64,000 bases of DNA. Origin: Nocardioides glacieisoli. GTDB taxonomy: Bacteria; Actinomycetota; Actinomycetes; Propionibacteriales; Nocardioidaceae. A model generated the notes under the pieces. That model saw only the letters and a program-made list of their open reading frames with translations. It did no database searches and had not been told where the DNA came from. Shown piece after piece: positions 50,614-60,406 of the stretch; positions within the stretch are counted from its first letter, which is position 1; every line of letters starts with the position of its first letter. The DNA is taken from positions 186,001 through 250,000 of the forward strand of contig NZ_SDWS01000001.1 of NCBI RefSeq assembly GCF_004137245.1. The letters run 5' to 3'. The position numbers and the translations under genes are program-made.

Positions 50614-52248
50614 TTGTGGTCACGCCTGCGGCTGCGACCGGCGACGCTCGCCGGCCAGTTCCTCGTGCTGCAGGTCGTCGTCCTGCTCGTCGTGGTGGCG
50701 GTCGCCAGCGTGGTGTCGGTCCAGCAGAGCGACGCCGACTTCCGTGACACCCGGGGCGCCCGGCTGCGTGCGGCCGCGGAGACCCTCGCCAACACCAAGA
50801 TCGTGCGCCTCTCGTTCCGCACCGACGAGGTCGAGACGAACCGGGCGACCCTCACCTCCGTCACCCAGCGGGTGCGCTTCGAGGTGCAGGCCAGCGGGGT
50901 CTACCTCACCGACCCGGACGGGGTGGTGATGGTGAGCAGCGACTTCGGCGGGCGCGACCGCCGCATCGACCTCGGCGGCAGCACCGTCCAACGGCTTCGC
51001 CCCTGGACCGGTGACGTCGACGACTTCGGTACGCCGTCGATCGCTGCGCAGGTGCCGATCATCAACCGGCAGCTCGAGCTGGTCGGGATCGCGATGGTCG
51101 CCGAGGAGTACCCCACGTGGGGCGAGCGCGCCCGCAGCGTGCTGCCCGACCTGCTCACCTTCGCCGGCCTCGGGCTCGGCCTCGGGATGGCCGGCTCGTT
51201 CCTGCTCTCGCGCCTGATCCGGCGACGTACGCGCGGCTTGGAGCCCGCAGCCATCGCGGCGCTCGCCGACCAGCGCGAGGCGCTGCTGCACTCGATCCGC
51301 GAAGGCGTCTTCGCCGTCGCGGACGACGGCACCGTCACGATGATGAGCGACAGCGCGCAGGAGCTCATCGGGCTCGACGGCGACATCGAGGGCCGCCGGG
51401 TCGACGACCTCGACCTCGATCCCGCGGTCCGCGACCTGCTCGCCGACGACGCCGAGATCCGCGACCACGTCGTCGTGCTGGGCGACCGGGTGCTGGTCGT
51501 GAACCGCAACCCGGTGATCGAGCGCGGCCGCCGCGTCGCGAGCGTGACCACCCTGCGCGACCGCACCGAGCTGCTCGCGCTCCAGAGCGAGCTCAGCGCT
51601 CGCGAGTCGATCACCAACACGCTGCGCGCGCAGACGCACGAGTTCCACAACCAGCTCCACACGATCTCCGGCCTGGTGCAGCTGGAGGAGTACGACGAGG
51701 TGTCCCGCCTCGTCGGGACGCTGAGCCGGCGCCGCGCGGAGATCTCCGACGCCGTGCTCGCCCACGTCGAGGACCCGGCCGTCGCGGCACTCCTCATCGC
51801 CAAGACCAGCCTCGCTGCCGAGCGAGGCGTCGACCTCACGGTCGGCGACGGCAGCGACCTGCCCCGGCTCGACCCGGAGCTGTCGACCGACGTCAGCACC
51901 GTGCTCGGCAACCTCGTCGACAACGCCGTGGACGCGTCGGTGTCGGTCGGCGGCCGCTCGGTCGAGATCGGACTCCACCTCGACGACGCGGTCGTGCGCG
52001 TGGCCGTCGCCGACACCGGTCCGGGCGTGCCGCCCGACCTCGTGGGGGAGATCTTCCGCCGCGGCTGGAGCTCGAAGGAGTCGACGGTCGGCGGCAGGGG
52101 TGTCGGGCTCGCGCTCGTCCAGGTCGTCTGCGAACGTCGGGGCGGCGCGGTCCGGGTCCGGGCCGGCGACGACGGTGCCGGTGCGGTCTTCGAGGCCGAT
52201 CTGCCCGGAGCGGTGCCGCGACAGGCGTCGGGAGCGGAGGTCGGGTGA
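50614..52248 (+). CDS. CitA/DcuS-type sensor histidine kinase
   Basis: A 544-residue kinase. TM1 is FLVLQVVVLLVVVAVASVVSV, followed by a periplasmic PAS-type sensor (to about residue 170), TM2 (LLTFAGLGLGLGMAGSFLLSRLI), a cytoplasmic PAS domain (LLHSIREGVFAVADDGTVTMMSDSAQELIG), the phospho-acceptor histidine in HEFHNQLHTISGLVQL, the N box NLVDNAVDAS and G boxes DTGPGVPPDL and GGRGVGLALV. A TTG start at 50614 is chosen because GGAGG stands 9 nt upstream; a GTG at 50569 is the alternative. It senses the carboxylate imported by TctCBA. Confidence 0.92.
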   Translation: MWSRLRLRPATLAGQFLVLQVVVLLVVVAVASVVSVQQSDADFRDTRGARLRAAAETLANTKIVRLSFRTDEVETNRATLTSVTQRVRFEVQASGVYLTDPDGVVMVSSDFGGRDRRIDLGGSTVQRLRPWTGDVDDFGTPSIAAQVPIINRQLELVGIAMVAEEYPTWGERARSVLPDLLTFAGLGLGLGMAGSFLLSRLIRRRTRGLEPAAIAALADQREALLHSIREGVFAVADDGTVTMMSDSAQELIGLDGDIEGRRVDDLDLDPAVRDLLADDAEIRDHVVVLGDRVLVVNRNPVIERGRRVASVTTLRDRTELLALQSELSARESITNTLRAQTHEFHNQLHTISGLVQLEEYDEVSRLVGTLSRRRAEISDAVLAHVEDPAVAALLIAKTSLAAERGVDLTVGDGSDLPRLDPELSTDVSTVLGNLVDNAVDASVSVGGRSVEIGLHLDDAVVRVAVADTGPGVPPDLVGEIFRRGWSSKESTVGGRGVGLALVQVVCERRGGAVRVRAGDDGAGAVFEADLPGAVPRQASGAEVG

Positions 52249-52925
52249 ACGGCGGAGCAGAGGTCTCGGTCCTGGTCGTCGACGACGACTTCATGGTCGC
52301 GCGCATCCACACGCAGTTCGTCGAGCGCACGCCCGGCTTCCGCGTCGTCGGGGTGGCCAGCAGCGGACAGGCCGCCCTCGAAAACGTCGCCCGGCTGCGG
52401 CCCGACCTGGTGCTGCTGGACGTGCACCTGCCCGACATGACGGGCATCGACGTGCTGCGCCGCCTGCGGGCCGGCGGCGACGACGTCGGCGTGCTGGTGG
52501 TGACGGCAGCCCGCGAGGCCGACACGGTGCGAGCGGCTGCATCCGGGGGAGCGGTGCACTACCTCGTGAAGCCCTTCGACTACGACGACCTGCGCGTGCG
52601 GCTCGAGTCGTTCCGCACCGCGCACCTCGCGCTGTCGGGTTCCGCCGCGCCGGGCCAGGACGACATCGACGCCGTCTTCGGTGCCGCCGCCCCAGCAGCG
52701 GCGGCCGCCCTGCCCAAGGGCCTGAGCCCGGAGACCGCCGAGGCAGTCGAGGCCGCACTGGCCGGGTCGGGCGAGCTCTCCGCGGCCGAGTGCGCCGAGG
52801 CGGTCGGCATCTCGCGGGTCTCCGCACGGCGCTACCTCGAGCACTTCGTCGCTCGCGGGTCGGCGGTCGTGCGCCTGCAGTACGGCGGCGCGGGCCGTCC
52901 GGAGCGGCGCTACCGGTCCAGCTAG
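52245..52925 (+). CDS. CitB/DcuR-type response regulator
   Basis: A 226-residue regulator. The receiver domain has acidic pocket VVDDDFMVARIH, phospho-acceptor Asp in LVLLDVHLPDMTGIDVL and Lys in VHYLVKPFDYDDLRVR. An Ala-rich linker leads to a C-terminal HTH (ELSAAECAEAVGISRVSARRYLEHFVARGSAVVRLQYGGAGRPERRYR) of the CitB type. GTG start overlapping the kinase stop by 4 bp. It should activate the divergent tctCBA operon. Confidence 0.93.
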   Translation: MNGGAEVSVLVVDDDFMVARIHTQFVERTPGFRVVGVASSGQAALENVARLRPDLVLLDVHLPDMTGIDVLRRLRAGGDDVGVLVVTAAREADTVRAAASGGAVHYLVKPFDYDDLRVRLESFRTAHLALSGSAAPGQDDIDAVFGAAAPAAAAALPKGLSPETAEAVEAALAGSGELSAAECAEAVGISRVSARRYLEHFVARGSAVVRLQYGGAGRPERRYRSS

Positions 52926-52949
52926 CCCTGTCGGCGGTCAGTCGGCGGG

Positions 52950-54365
52950 TCAGGTCGTCCGCAGGTTGGCCGGGTCCACGGCGCGCTCGAGCCACGGACG
53001 CACCAGCCGGGTGGAGGCGAGGAGGGCGAGCCAGATCAGCCCCAGCGTGGCGGCCCGCAGGGCGAGGTCCAGGAGGAGGGCCACCGGATCCCCGAGCATC
53101 GTCACAGCTCCGACGGCACCTGCGCCGACCAGCGCGAGCACGGAGGTCGGCACCGCGGCCAGTGCGACCTCCCATCGCACGGCGCGCTCCAGCACCGCCA
53201 GGGGCACCCCTTCCGCCGCGAGCGAGGCGAGCGACCTGCGCCGGTCGGTCAGGGACTCCACGCCGTGGACGACGAGCGCGAACGTCGCCACCACGAGGGC
53301 CACGAGCAGGACGGCGTAGGTGAGCGCCATCGGCACCGAGTACATCGCCTCGACGCCGCGGCCGTTGCTGCGCGCGTTCGCCAGCAGGTCGGCCATCAGG
53401 CTGGAGGCGCCGCCCGAGACCAGGGCGATCACGCCGATCGCCGCCGCGGCACGACCCGCGGCGCGGGCGTCCATCACCAGCCAGCGCGACGCCAGCAGCA
53501 GCGCGGGCGAGGACGTACGACCGGCGAGCGAGCGACCGGCTCGGTAGGCGACCCAGGGCGCTGAGGTCAGCACGCCCAGCACCAGCAGGGTGATGCCGAT
53601 CATCAGCCCGAACTGGGCCCACCACGTCTCGAAGAAGGGCAGGTAGACCGGACCGGCCAGGAAGAGCCCACCTGCCAGGAGCAGGCCCGGGAGCCACCCG
53701 CGCGGCGGCGTACGTCGTGTCCCGCGCGACACACCGAGCGGCGAGACGACCACCTTGCGCGAGGCCAGGGCGCCGGTCAGGACGCCGAGCAGGCCGACCG
53801 CGAGAACGACGAGCAGCACCTGCCACCACGCCGGTGAGGCGGCCGGGACCATGCGGAGCTCCCGCGCCACGTCCCGGTCCCCGACCCACGACAGTGTTGC
53901 GTCGGCGCCGAAGAACGCGCGCAGGAACAGGTGGACGGGCAGGCCGAGGAGGCCTCCGGCCAGTGCCGGGAGACCGACCTCCCACGCGCCGATCGCGCGG
54001 ACCTGCCGGGGCGTGGCACCGGCAAGGCGCAGGGCCGCGAGCCGGCGCTCGCGGGCCGCGGTCCCGAGCCGCACGACCTGCTGGAGCAGGGTGAGCGGGA
54101 CCAGGCAGACGAGGAGCAGGGCGAAGAAGTAGCCGGGCCGCACGCCCCGGTCCCAGAGCAGGTTGGCGACGTCGCCGCCGTAGCCGATGAAGACGGTGCT
54201 CCCGTCCGCCATGGTCTCCTCGACGCCGTCGAGCGCGGTGTAGCCGACGACCGACAGGGCGACGAGGAGCAGCCCCGTCACGACGGCCGTGCAGGCCGCG
54301 ATGGCGAGCGCCCGGGCCCGGCCTCCGCTGCGGTAGGAGCCGAGCGCCAGTGCGAGGGCGGTCAC
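52950..54365 (-). CDS. FtsX-like ABC permease
   Basis: A 471-residue membrane protein with about eight hydrophobic segments in two FtsX units (GYFFALLLVCLVPLTLLQQVVRLGTAARERRLAALRLAGATPRQVRAIGAWEVGLPALAGG and YAVLLVALVVATFALVVHGVESLTDRRRSLASLAAEGVPLAVLERAVRWEVAL). It works with the MacB-type ATPase encoded directly upstream; start GTG within a GTGA overlap. Last gene of the PadR-ATPase-permease operon. Confidence 0.9.
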   Translation of the reverse strand: MTALALALGSYRSGGRARALAIAACTAVVTGLLLVALSVVGYTALDGVEETMADGSTVFIGYGGDVANLLWDRGVRPGYFFALLLVCLVPLTLLQQVVRLGTAARERRLAALRLAGATPRQVRAIGAWEVGLPALAGGLLGLPVHLFLRAFFGADATLSWVGDRDVARELRMVPAASPAWWQVLLVVLAVGLLGVLTGALASRKVVVSPLGVSRGTRRTPPRGWLPGLLLAGGLFLAGPVYLPFFETWWAQFGLMIGITLLVLGVLTSAPWVAYRAGRSLAGRTSSPALLLASRWLVMDARAAGRAAAAIGVIALVSGGASSLMADLLANARSNGRGVEAMYSVPMALTYAVLLVALVVATFALVVHGVESLTDRRRSLASLAAEGVPLAVLERAVRWEVALAAVPTSVLALVGAGAVGAVTMLGDPVALLLDLALRAATLGLIWLALLASTRLVRPWLERAVDPANLRTT

Positions 54366-55045
54366 GACGCCGTCACCGGCTGCCCGGCCGCGAGCGATCC
54401 GTCCCTCAGCACGACCTCGCGGTCGGCGCGGGCCGCCACCCGGTTGTCGTGGGTCACCACGAGCAACGACGCGTCGGCGTCGCGGACCGCGGCGAGCAGC
54501 TCGGTGAGGACGACCTCCCCGGCGACGGTGTCGAGCGCGCCGGTCGGCTCGTCGGCGCACACGAGGCGAGGACCCGTGACCAGCGCCCGGGCGACGGCGA
54601 CGCGCTGCGACTCGCCGCCGGAGAGCTCGGCCGGCACCTGGTCGGCGACCTCCGCCACCCCGAGGCGCTCCAGCCACGCCAGCGCGGCCGTCCGCGCCGT
54701 ACGCCGGTCGGTGCCGTCGAGCAGCAGCGGAAGGGCGACGTTCTGGACGGCCGTCAGGTCGGGCACGAGCTGTCCGAACTGGAGCACCAGCCCGATCTCG
54801 CGGCGTCGCAGCCGCGTGCGGGTGGCCTCGTCGAGCTCGTCGAGCCGCTGCCCGGCGAACGTCACCGACCCCGCCTCCGGCACCAGCACGCCGGCGGCGC
54901 AGTGGAGCAGGGTCGACTTCCCGCTGCCCGACGGGCCGGTGACGGCCACGACCTCGCCCGGCTGCACGTCGAGGGAGACGCCCCGGAGTGCCTCGGTGCG
55001 AGCGAACGACTTGTGCAGGCCGCGCAGCTCGAGCAGGTGGTTCAT
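54362..55045 (-). CDS. MacB/LolD-type ABC transporter ATP-binding protein
   Basis: A 227-residue ATPase: Walker [20 protein letters not shown]-loop LVLQFGQLVPDLTAVQNV, signature LSGGESQRVAVARALVTGP, Walker B LVCADEPTGALDT and H-loop VTHDNRV. Second gene of the operon, with 4-bp overlaps on both sides. The exported substrate is unknown, but control by PadR suggests a toxic compound. Confidence 0.94.
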   Translation of the reverse strand: MNHLLELRGLHKSFARTEALRGVSLDVQPGEVVAVTGPSGSGKSTLLHCAAGVLVPEAGSVTFAGQRLDELDEATRTRLRRREIGLVLQFGQLVPDLTAVQNVALPLLLDGTDRRTARTAALAWLERLGVAEVADQVPAELSGGESQRVAVARALVTGPRLVCADEPTGALDTVAGEVVLTELLAAVRDADASLLVVTHDNRVAARADREVVLRDGSLAAGQPVTAS

Positions 55046-55566
55046 GCGGGTGCCTTTCCGGCTTCGGCGACGCGGGCGGCGGCGGATTCCAGCCACCCCA
55101 GCTCTGCGTCGAGGTGGGAGACCGTGTGGTCGATGACGATCCGCGCGGCCGTGTCGGTGGTGGAGTCCTGCAGCTGGAGCTGGTGCTTCATCGCGGCGAG
55201 GTGGACCGCCCGCTGGCGCGCCAGGAAGCCGGCCGTGTCGCCGCCGAGTCGCAGCGCGGTGACGGTCTTGCGCACGAGCTCGCCGGCCGGGTAAGGGCCC
55301 GCGTGCTCGGCCGTGGCGAGCCAGGCGTCCAGCTCGTCACGGCCGAGCGGGGTGATGGCGTACGTCGTGCGCTCCGGACCCCCGTCCTGGAGCGTCTCGG
55401 CGACCTCCACCAGTCCGTCCCTCTCCAGCTTGGCCAGGGCCGCGTAGACCTGGCCGTAGGCCAGTGGCTTGGCGCCCGGGAACCGCTCGTCGTGGATGCG
55501 CTTGAGGTCGTAGCCGTGGGCCGGACCTTCGGCGAGAACCCCGAGGAGGGCGTGGGAGACGGACAT
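55042..55566 (-). CDS. PadR-family transcriptional regulator
   Basis: A 174-residue repressor. The winged-helix is SVSHALLGVLAEGPAHGYDLKRIHDERFPGAKPLAYGQVYAALAKLERDGLVEVAETLQDGGPERTTYAITPLGRDELDAWL; the C-terminal helices (VIDHTVSHLDAELGWLESAAARV) dimerise. First gene of the operon, so it autoregulates together with the exporter. Upstream lies an AT-rich promoter region with repeated TACACA elements. Confidence 0.93.
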   Translation of the reverse strand: MSVSHALLGVLAEGPAHGYDLKRIHDERFPGAKPLAYGQVYAALAKLERDGLVEVAETLQDGGPERTTYAITPLGRDELDAWLATAEHAGPYPAGELVRKTVTALRLGGDTAGFLARQRAVHLAAMKHQLQLQDSTTDTAARIVIDHTVSHLDAELGWLESAAARVAEAGKAPA

Positions 55567-55573
55567 GGCGGCG

Positions 55574-55604
55574 ACTATACACACAATGAATACACAGGGT
55601 GAAT
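55574..55604 (-). promoter_or_regulatory. PadR operon promoter/operator
   Basis: On the minus strand TATAGT (55579-55574) is a good -10 box. The AT-rich stretch upstream contains TGTGTA twice (in TGTGTATTCA and TGTGTATAGT), which fits a PadR-type operator covering the promoter. Confidence 0.6.
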
Positions 55605-55690
55605 AGTGAGTGCACCGTCGACGAGGTGATGGGCCTCGCGGTGTCCGTTTTCCGCTGGTACGACGTCGGCCGAGGCGGCAGACTCGGGGC

Positions 55691-57226
55691 ATGACACCGA
55701 CCGGGCACCTCGACACGGAGGCCTGCTACCGCGCCGTGAAGAGCCGGGACCGCCGGTTCGACGGCGTGTTCTACACCGCGGTCCGCACGACCGGGATCTA
55801 CTGCCGACCGTCCTGCCCGGCCCGCACGCCCGCCTCGGCCAACGTCAGCTTCCATCCGACCGCGGCGAGTGCCCAGTCTGCCGGCTACCGGGCCTGCAAG
55901 CGGTGCCTGCCCGACGCCACCCCCGGCAGCCCGGAGTGGGACGTCGCCGCGGACGTCGCCGGCCGCGCGATGCGACTGATCGCCGACGGACTGGTCGACC
56001 GCGAAGGTGTCGGCGGCCTGGCCGAGCGCGTCGGCTACACCCCACGCCACCTCGGTCGGCTGCTCAGCCAGGAGCTCGGCGCGGCACCGCTCGCGCTGGC
56101 CCGCGCGCGTCGCGCGCAGACCGCGCGGGTGCTCATCGAGACCACCGACCTGCCGCTCACCGACGTCGCGTTCGCGGCCGGGTTCGCCAGCGTCCGTCAG
56201 TTCAACGAGACCGTCCGGGAGGTCTACGACGCCTCGCCCTCGCAGCTGCGCGGGCGGGGGCGGTCGCGGGCCGTCGCGACCGCCAGGCCGTCCGGTGCGG
56301 TCACGATGCGGCTCGCCGTGCGCACGCCGTTCGCCGGCCGACGCCTCCTCGACTTCCTCGCCTTCCACGTGGTCCCCGGTGTCGAGGTGGCCGAGCCCGG
56401 CACGTACGCCCGGACGCTCGACCTGCCTCACGGTCCCGGCACCGTCCGGCTCCACCTCGCCGACCTGCCCGCCGGCGGCGGCACCGGCTTCGTCGTGGCC
56501 GAGTTCTGGCTGCACGACCTGCGCGACACGGCGGCCGCGAGCGAGCGCGTACGCCGCCTCCTCGACGCCGACTGCGACCCGACCGCCGTCGACGCGCAGC
56601 TCGGCGCCGATCCGCTGATCGGTGACCTGGTGCGGGCCACTCCCGGTCTGCGCGTGCCGGGGCAGGTCGACGGCGCGGAGACGGCCGTGCGCACGGTGAT
56701 CGGGCAGCAGGTCAGCGTCGCCGGGGCCCGCACGGTCGCCGGGCGGATCGTCGCCTCGCACGGCCGCGCGGTCGACTCGCCGGTGGCGGGGCTGACCCAC
56801 CTGTTCCCCGACGCGGCCGCCCTCGCCGGCGTCGATCCCGCGTCGCTGCCGATGCCGCGCGCTCGTGGCCGGGCGCTGGTCGCGCTGGCGACGGCCCTCG
56901 CCGACGGGAGCGTGGTGCTCGACCGCGGACCCGACCGTGGCGACGTACGCCGTGCGCTCCTGGCACTTCCCGGCATCGGGCCGTGGACCGCCGACTACGT
57001 CGCGATGCGTGCGCTCGGCCACCCCGACGTCTTCCTGCCGACCGACCTCGCGATCAAGCGGGTGCTCGCCGATCTCGGCGGGTCGGTGGACTCCGACCCG
57101 GAGCGCTGGCGGCCGTGGCGGTCCTACGCCCTGATGCATCTGTGGAACACCCTGATGCCCGACACCCCTGCCCTCGCGCGCCCGGTGAACCCCGGTGAAC
57201 AAGGAGAACTGACATGTGGACCGTGA
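55691..57226 (+). CDS. alkA: Ada-AlkA fusion: methyl-phosphotriester sensor plus DNA-3-methyladenine glycosylase
   Basis: A 511-residue fusion. Residues 1-80: Ada metal-binding domain with four Zn cysteines in GIYCRPSCPARTP and YRACKRCLPD. Residues about 90-190: AraC-type HTH (GLAERVGYTPRHLGRLLSQELGAAPLALARARRAQTARVLIETTDLPLTDVAFAAGFASVRQFN). Residues 205-505: AlkA N-domain and HhH-GPD glycosylase, with LPGIGPWTADYVAMRALGHPDVFLPTDLAIKRV carrying the catalytic Asp. It senses alkylated DNA, activates its own operon and removes alkylated bases. Overlaps ogt by 13 bp. Confidence 0.95.
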   Translation: MTPTGHLDTEACYRAVKSRDRRFDGVFYTAVRTTGIYCRPSCPARTPASANVSFHPTAASAQSAGYRACKRCLPDATPGSPEWDVAADVAGRAMRLIADGLVDREGVGGLAERVGYTPRHLGRLLSQELGAAPLALARARRAQTARVLIETTDLPLTDVAFAAGFASVRQFNETVREVYDASPSQLRGRGRSRAVATARPSGAVTMRLAVRTPFAGRRLLDFLAFHVVPGVEVAEPGTYARTLDLPHGPGTVRLHLADLPAGGGTGFVVAEFWLHDLRDTAAASERVRRLLDADCDPTAVDAQLGADPLIGDLVRATPGLRVPGQVDGAETAVRTVIGQQVSVAGARTVAGRIVASHGRAVDSPVAGLTHLFPDAAALAGVDPASLPMPRARGRALVALATALADGSVVLDRGPDRGDVRRALLALPGIGPWTADYVAMRALGHPDVFLPTDLAIKRVLADLGGSVDSDPERWRPWRSYALMHLWNTLMPDTPALARPVNPGEQGELTCGP

Positions 57227-57696
57227 TGCCCTCGCCCATCGGCGACCTGCGCATCGTCGAGCGGGACGGCTCGATCGTGGCGATCGAGTTCTCGCCGTTC
57301 AAGCAGTCGGCCGACGGACGGCCGCTCGGCGCCCGCTCCGACGACGAGCCGGTGCTCGCCGAGACGGTGCGCCAGCTGACGGCGTACTTTGGTCGCGAGC
57401 TCACCGACTTCGACCTGCCCCTCGCGCCCGTCGGCACGGAGTTCCAGAAGCGCGTGTGGGAGCAGCTGGAGAAGATCGCATACGGCGAGACCGCGTCCTA
57501 CGGCGAGGTCGCCGGCCGCCTCGGGATGACGAACGCGGCCTCGCGAGCCGTCGGCCTGGCCAACGGCCGCAACCCGATCCCGATTGTCGTGCCGTGCCAC
57601 CGGGTCATCGGGGCCAACGGAACCCTCACCGGGTACGCCGGTGGGCTGGAGCGCAAGCAGCAGCTGCTCGAGCTGGAGCAGGACGCGCTGTTCTGA
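57214..57696 (+). CDS. ogt: Methylated-DNA-protein cysteine methyltransferase
   Basis: A 160-residue protein with the acceptor-cysteine motif IPIVVPCHRVIGANGTLTGYAGGLERKQQLL and the HTH segment FQKRVWEQLEKIAYGETASYGEVAGRLGMTNAASRAVGLANGRNP. It repairs O6-methylguanine by a suicide transfer. It starts inside the 3' end of the Ada-AlkA gene (13-bp overlap), forming an alkylation-response operon. Confidence 0.96.
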   Translation: MWTVMPSPIGDLRIVERDGSIVAIEFSPFKQSADGRPLGARSDDEPVLAETVRQLTAYFGRELTDFDLPLAPVGTEFQKRVWEQLEKIAYGETASYGEVAGRLGMTNAASRAVGLANGRNPIPIVVPCHRVIGANGTLTGYAGGLERKQQLLELEQDALF

Positions 57697-57708
57697 GCGG
57701 ACGTCGGA

Positions 57709-58128
57709 TCAGCCGACGGGTCGGTGCGCGGTGCCGCCGAGAGCGGCTCCCACCCCGGCCGGCAGGAAGACCAACCCGGCCGTGAAGACGACCATCGGGG
57801 AGTCGAGCAGGAGGCGTTCGCCCAGGCCGAGGCTGTCGTCGGCCTCGACGAGGGCCAGGCCGAGGAGCCACAGCAGCCCGAAGGCCGCGGCCACGAACGC
57901 CCACGTCACGACGGTCGGCGACGCACCCCGTCGGCGCCCGTCGACGTAGGCCCATCCGAAGCTGATCACGACGACGACGCCGAAGGCGATGAGGCCGGCC
58001 CCGATGTTGGCGTCGCCGTCATCGGGGAAGAGGAAGGGAAGAGCGGCGTAGTAGGCGGCGAGTGCGGCGCCCATCACGACGAGCCGGACGACGAGCTGGA
58101 CGAGGATGGCGATGACCTGGTGTCCCAT
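57709..58128 (-). CDS. Small integral membrane protein, four TM segments
   Basis: A 139-residue protein: VIAILVQLVVRLVVMGAALAAYYAALPFLF, GAGLIAFGVVVVISFGWAYV, VVTWAFVAAAFGLLWLLGLALV and SPMVVFTAGLVFLPAGVGAALGG. I do not recognise the family. Convergent with ogt, and downstream of the IclR-type gene by 65 bp on the same strand. Confidence 0.75.
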   Translation of the reverse strand: MGHQVIAILVQLVVRLVVMGAALAAYYAALPFLFPDDGDANIGAGLIAFGVVVVISFGWAYVDGRRRGASPTVVTWAFVAAAFGLLWLLGLALVEADDSLGLGERLLLDSPMVVFTAGLVFLPAGVGAALGGTAHRPVG

Positions 58129-58193
58129 GCCCCCACTCTGCCGACTCCGACCGTGTCGGCACAGCGTCGGCGTACTCACGTCCGACGGCGGGG

Positions 58194-58916
58194 CTACTCC
58201 GCCGCAGCCCGCCGCAGGGACTCGGACAGCCGGTCGGCGGCCGCGAGCACGGCGGGCGCGTGCATCCGGCCGGGCTGGCGGGAGAGCCGCTCGAGGGGGC
58301 CGGAGACCGACACGGCGGCGATGACCTTGCCGCCGGGGGACCGGACGGGGGCGGACACCGAGGCGACACCCTGCTCGCGCTCGCCGACCGACTGCGACCA
58401 GCCGCGGCGGCGGATGCCGGAGAGGGCGGTGGCGGAGAAGGCGGCGTTCTGGAGGCCGCGGTGCATCCGCTCCGGGTCCTCCCAGGCGAGCAGGATCTGC
58501 GCGGCGGAGCCGGCGTTCATCGTCAGCTGGGACCCGACGGGGATGGTGTCGCGCAGGCCGGACGGACGCTCGGCGGCGGCGACGCAGACGCGGTGCTCGC
58601 CCTGGCGGCGCCACAGCTGGGCGGACTCGCCGGTGATGTCGCGCAGCCGCGCCAGCACCGGACCGGCCGAGGCCAGCAGGCGGTCCTCCCCGGCCGCCGC
58701 GGACAGCTCGGAGAGCCGGGGGCCGAGGACGAAGCGTCCCTGCATGTCGCGGGCCACCAGCCGGTGGTGCTCGAGCGCCACCGCGAGGCGGTGGGCGGTC
58801 GGTCGGGCCAGCCCCGTGCCGGCGACGAGGCCGGCCAGGGTGGCCGGTCCGGCCTCGAGAGCGGCGAGCACGAGGGCGGCCTTGTCGAGCACGCCGACGC
58901 CAGATCCGTTGTCCAT
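58194..58916 (-). CDS. ndgR: IclR-family regulator of leuCD (NdgR/LtbR type)
   Basis: A 240-residue regulator with an N-terminal winged helix ([57 protein letters not shown]) and an IclR effector domain ([31 protein letters not shown] ... [40 protein letters not shown]). The divergent arrangement with leuC is the conserved NdgR/LtbR context of actinobacteria. It controls leuCD and often other branched-chain genes in response to amino acid supply. Confidence 0.92.
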   Translation of the reverse strand: MDNGSGVGVLDKAALVLAALEAGPATLAGLVAGTGLARPTAHRLAVALEHHRLVARDMQGRFVLGPRLSELSAAAGEDRLLASAGPVLARLRDITGESAQLWRRQGEHRVCVAAAERPSGLRDTIPVGSQLTMNAGSAAQILLAWEDPERMHRGLQNAAFSATALSGIRRRGWSQSVGEREQGVASVSAPVRSPGGKVIAAVSVSGPLERLSRQPGRMHAPAVLAAADRLSESLRRAAAE

Positions 58917-58996
58917 ATGCCGATATTGTCATCTCAGAGAGTGGGATGCAAGATGTAGCGTCGGCGCACCGCATCGCAGCAGAAGGAGAAGCAGAG
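58917..58996. promoter_or_regulatory. ndgR-leuC divergent control region
   Basis: An 80-bp region containing CATATGCCGATATTGTCATC near the ndgR start and an imperfect inverted repeat, CATCTC...GGGATG, at 58930-58948, both candidate IclR sites. The leuC ribosome-binding site AGAAGGAGAAG ends 7 nt before the ATG. Confidence 0.6.
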
Positions 58997-60403
58997 ATGG
59001 GCAAGACCCTGTCCGAGAAGGTCTGGGACGAGCACGTCGTCCGGAGCGCACCGGGAGAGCCCGACCTTCTCTTCATCGACCTCCACCTCCTCCACGAGGT
59101 GACCTCGCCGCAGGCCTTCGACGGCCTCCGCCTCGCCAACCGCACGGTCCGTCGTTCGGACCTGACCCTCGCCACCGAGGACCACAACGTCCCGACGATC
59201 GACTGGGACAAGCCGATCGCCGATCCCGTCTCGCGCACGCAGGTCGAGACGCTGCGCAAGAACTGCGCGGACTTCGGTGTCCGCCTGCACCCGCTGGGCG
59301 ACGTCGAGCAGGGCATCGTCCACGTCGTCGGCCCGCAGCTCGGCCTGACGCAGCCCGGCATGACGATCGTGTGCGGCGACTCGCACACCTCCACCCACGG
59401 TGCGTTCGGAGCGATCGCCTTCGGCATCGGCACCTCCGAGGTCGAGCACGTGCTCGCCACCCAGACCCTGATGCAGTCCCGGCCGAAGACGATGGCGGTC
59501 ACCGTCAACGGCACCCTCCCCGACGGCGTCACCGCCAAGGACCTGGTCCTCACCCTGATCACACACACCGGCACCGGCGGCGGTCAGGGCTACATCGTGG
59601 AGTACCGCGGACAGGCCATCGAGGAGCTCTCGATGGAGGCCCGGATGACGGTCTGCAACATGTCGATCGAGTGGGGAGCCAAGGCCGGCCTGATCGCGCC
59701 CGACCAGACGACCTTCGACTACCTCGCCGACAAGCCCGAGGCCCCGAAGGGCGCCGACTGGGACGCGGCCGTCGCCCACTGGAAGACCCTGCGCACCGAC
59801 GACGACGCGACCTTCGACCAGGAGATCGTGCTCGACGCCTCGACGATGACGCCGTTCGTCACGTGGGGCACCAACCCCGGCCAGGGCGCGCCGCTCGGTG
59901 CTAACATCCCCGGCCCCGACGACTTCGACGAGCCCAACGACAAGGTCGCGACCGAGAAGGCCCTGCACTACATGGGCCTGACGGCCGGCACTCCGCTGCG
60001 CGAGGTCAAGGTCGACACCGTCTTCGTCGGCTCCTGCACCAACGGCCGCATCGAGGACCTGCGCCTTGCCGCCTCGATCCTCGAGGGCCGCACCGTCGCT
60101 GCCGACACCCGCCTGCTCGTCGTGCCCGGATCGGTGCGCGTACGACTCCAGGCGGAGGCCGAGGGCCTCGACCAGATCTTCCTCGCCGCAGGCGCCGAGT
60201 GGCGCGGCGCCGGCTGCTCGATGTGCCTCGGCATGAACCCCGACCAGCTCGCACCGGGGGAGCGCAGCGCGTCGACGTCCAACCGCAACTTCGAGGGTCG
60301 GCAGGGCAAGGGCGGTCGTACGCACCTCGTGTCCGTCCCCGTCGCCGCCGCGACAGCGGTGCGCGGCACCCTCTCCAGCCCCGCTGACCTGCAGGAGGTC
60401 TGA
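58997..60403 (+). CDS. leuC: 3-isopropylmalate dehydratase large subunit
   Basis: A 468-residue aconitase-fold protein. Conserved: [61 protein letters not shown], and the 4Fe-4S cysteines in [13 protein letters not shown] and [32 protein letters not shown]. With LeuD it isomerises 2- to 3-isopropylmalate in leucine synthesis. Start at 58997 is supported by AGAAGGAG. Probably NdgR-controlled. Confidence 0.97.
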   Translation: MGKTLSEKVWDEHVVRSAPGEPDLLFIDLHLLHEVTSPQAFDGLRLANRTVRRSDLTLATEDHNVPTIDWDKPIADPVSRTQVETLRKNCADFGVRLHPLGDVEQGIVHVVGPQLGLTQPGMTIVCGDSHTSTHGAFGAIAFGIGTSEVEHVLATQTLMQSRPKTMAVTVNGTLPDGVTAKDLVLTLITHTGTGGGQGYIVEYRGQAIEELSMEARMTVCNMSIEWGAKAGLIAPDQTTFDYLADKPEAPKGADWDAAVAHWKTLRTDDDATFDQEIVLDASTMTPFVTWGTNPGQGAPLGANIPGPDDFDEPNDKVATEKALHYMGLTAGTPLREVKVDTVFVGSCTNGRIEDLRLAASILEGRTVAADTRLLVVPGSVRVRLQAEAEGLDQIFLAAGAEWRGAGCSMCLGMNPDQLAPGERSASTSNRNFEGRQGKGGRTHLVSVPVAAATAVRGTLSSPADLQEV

Positions 60404-60406
60404 GAC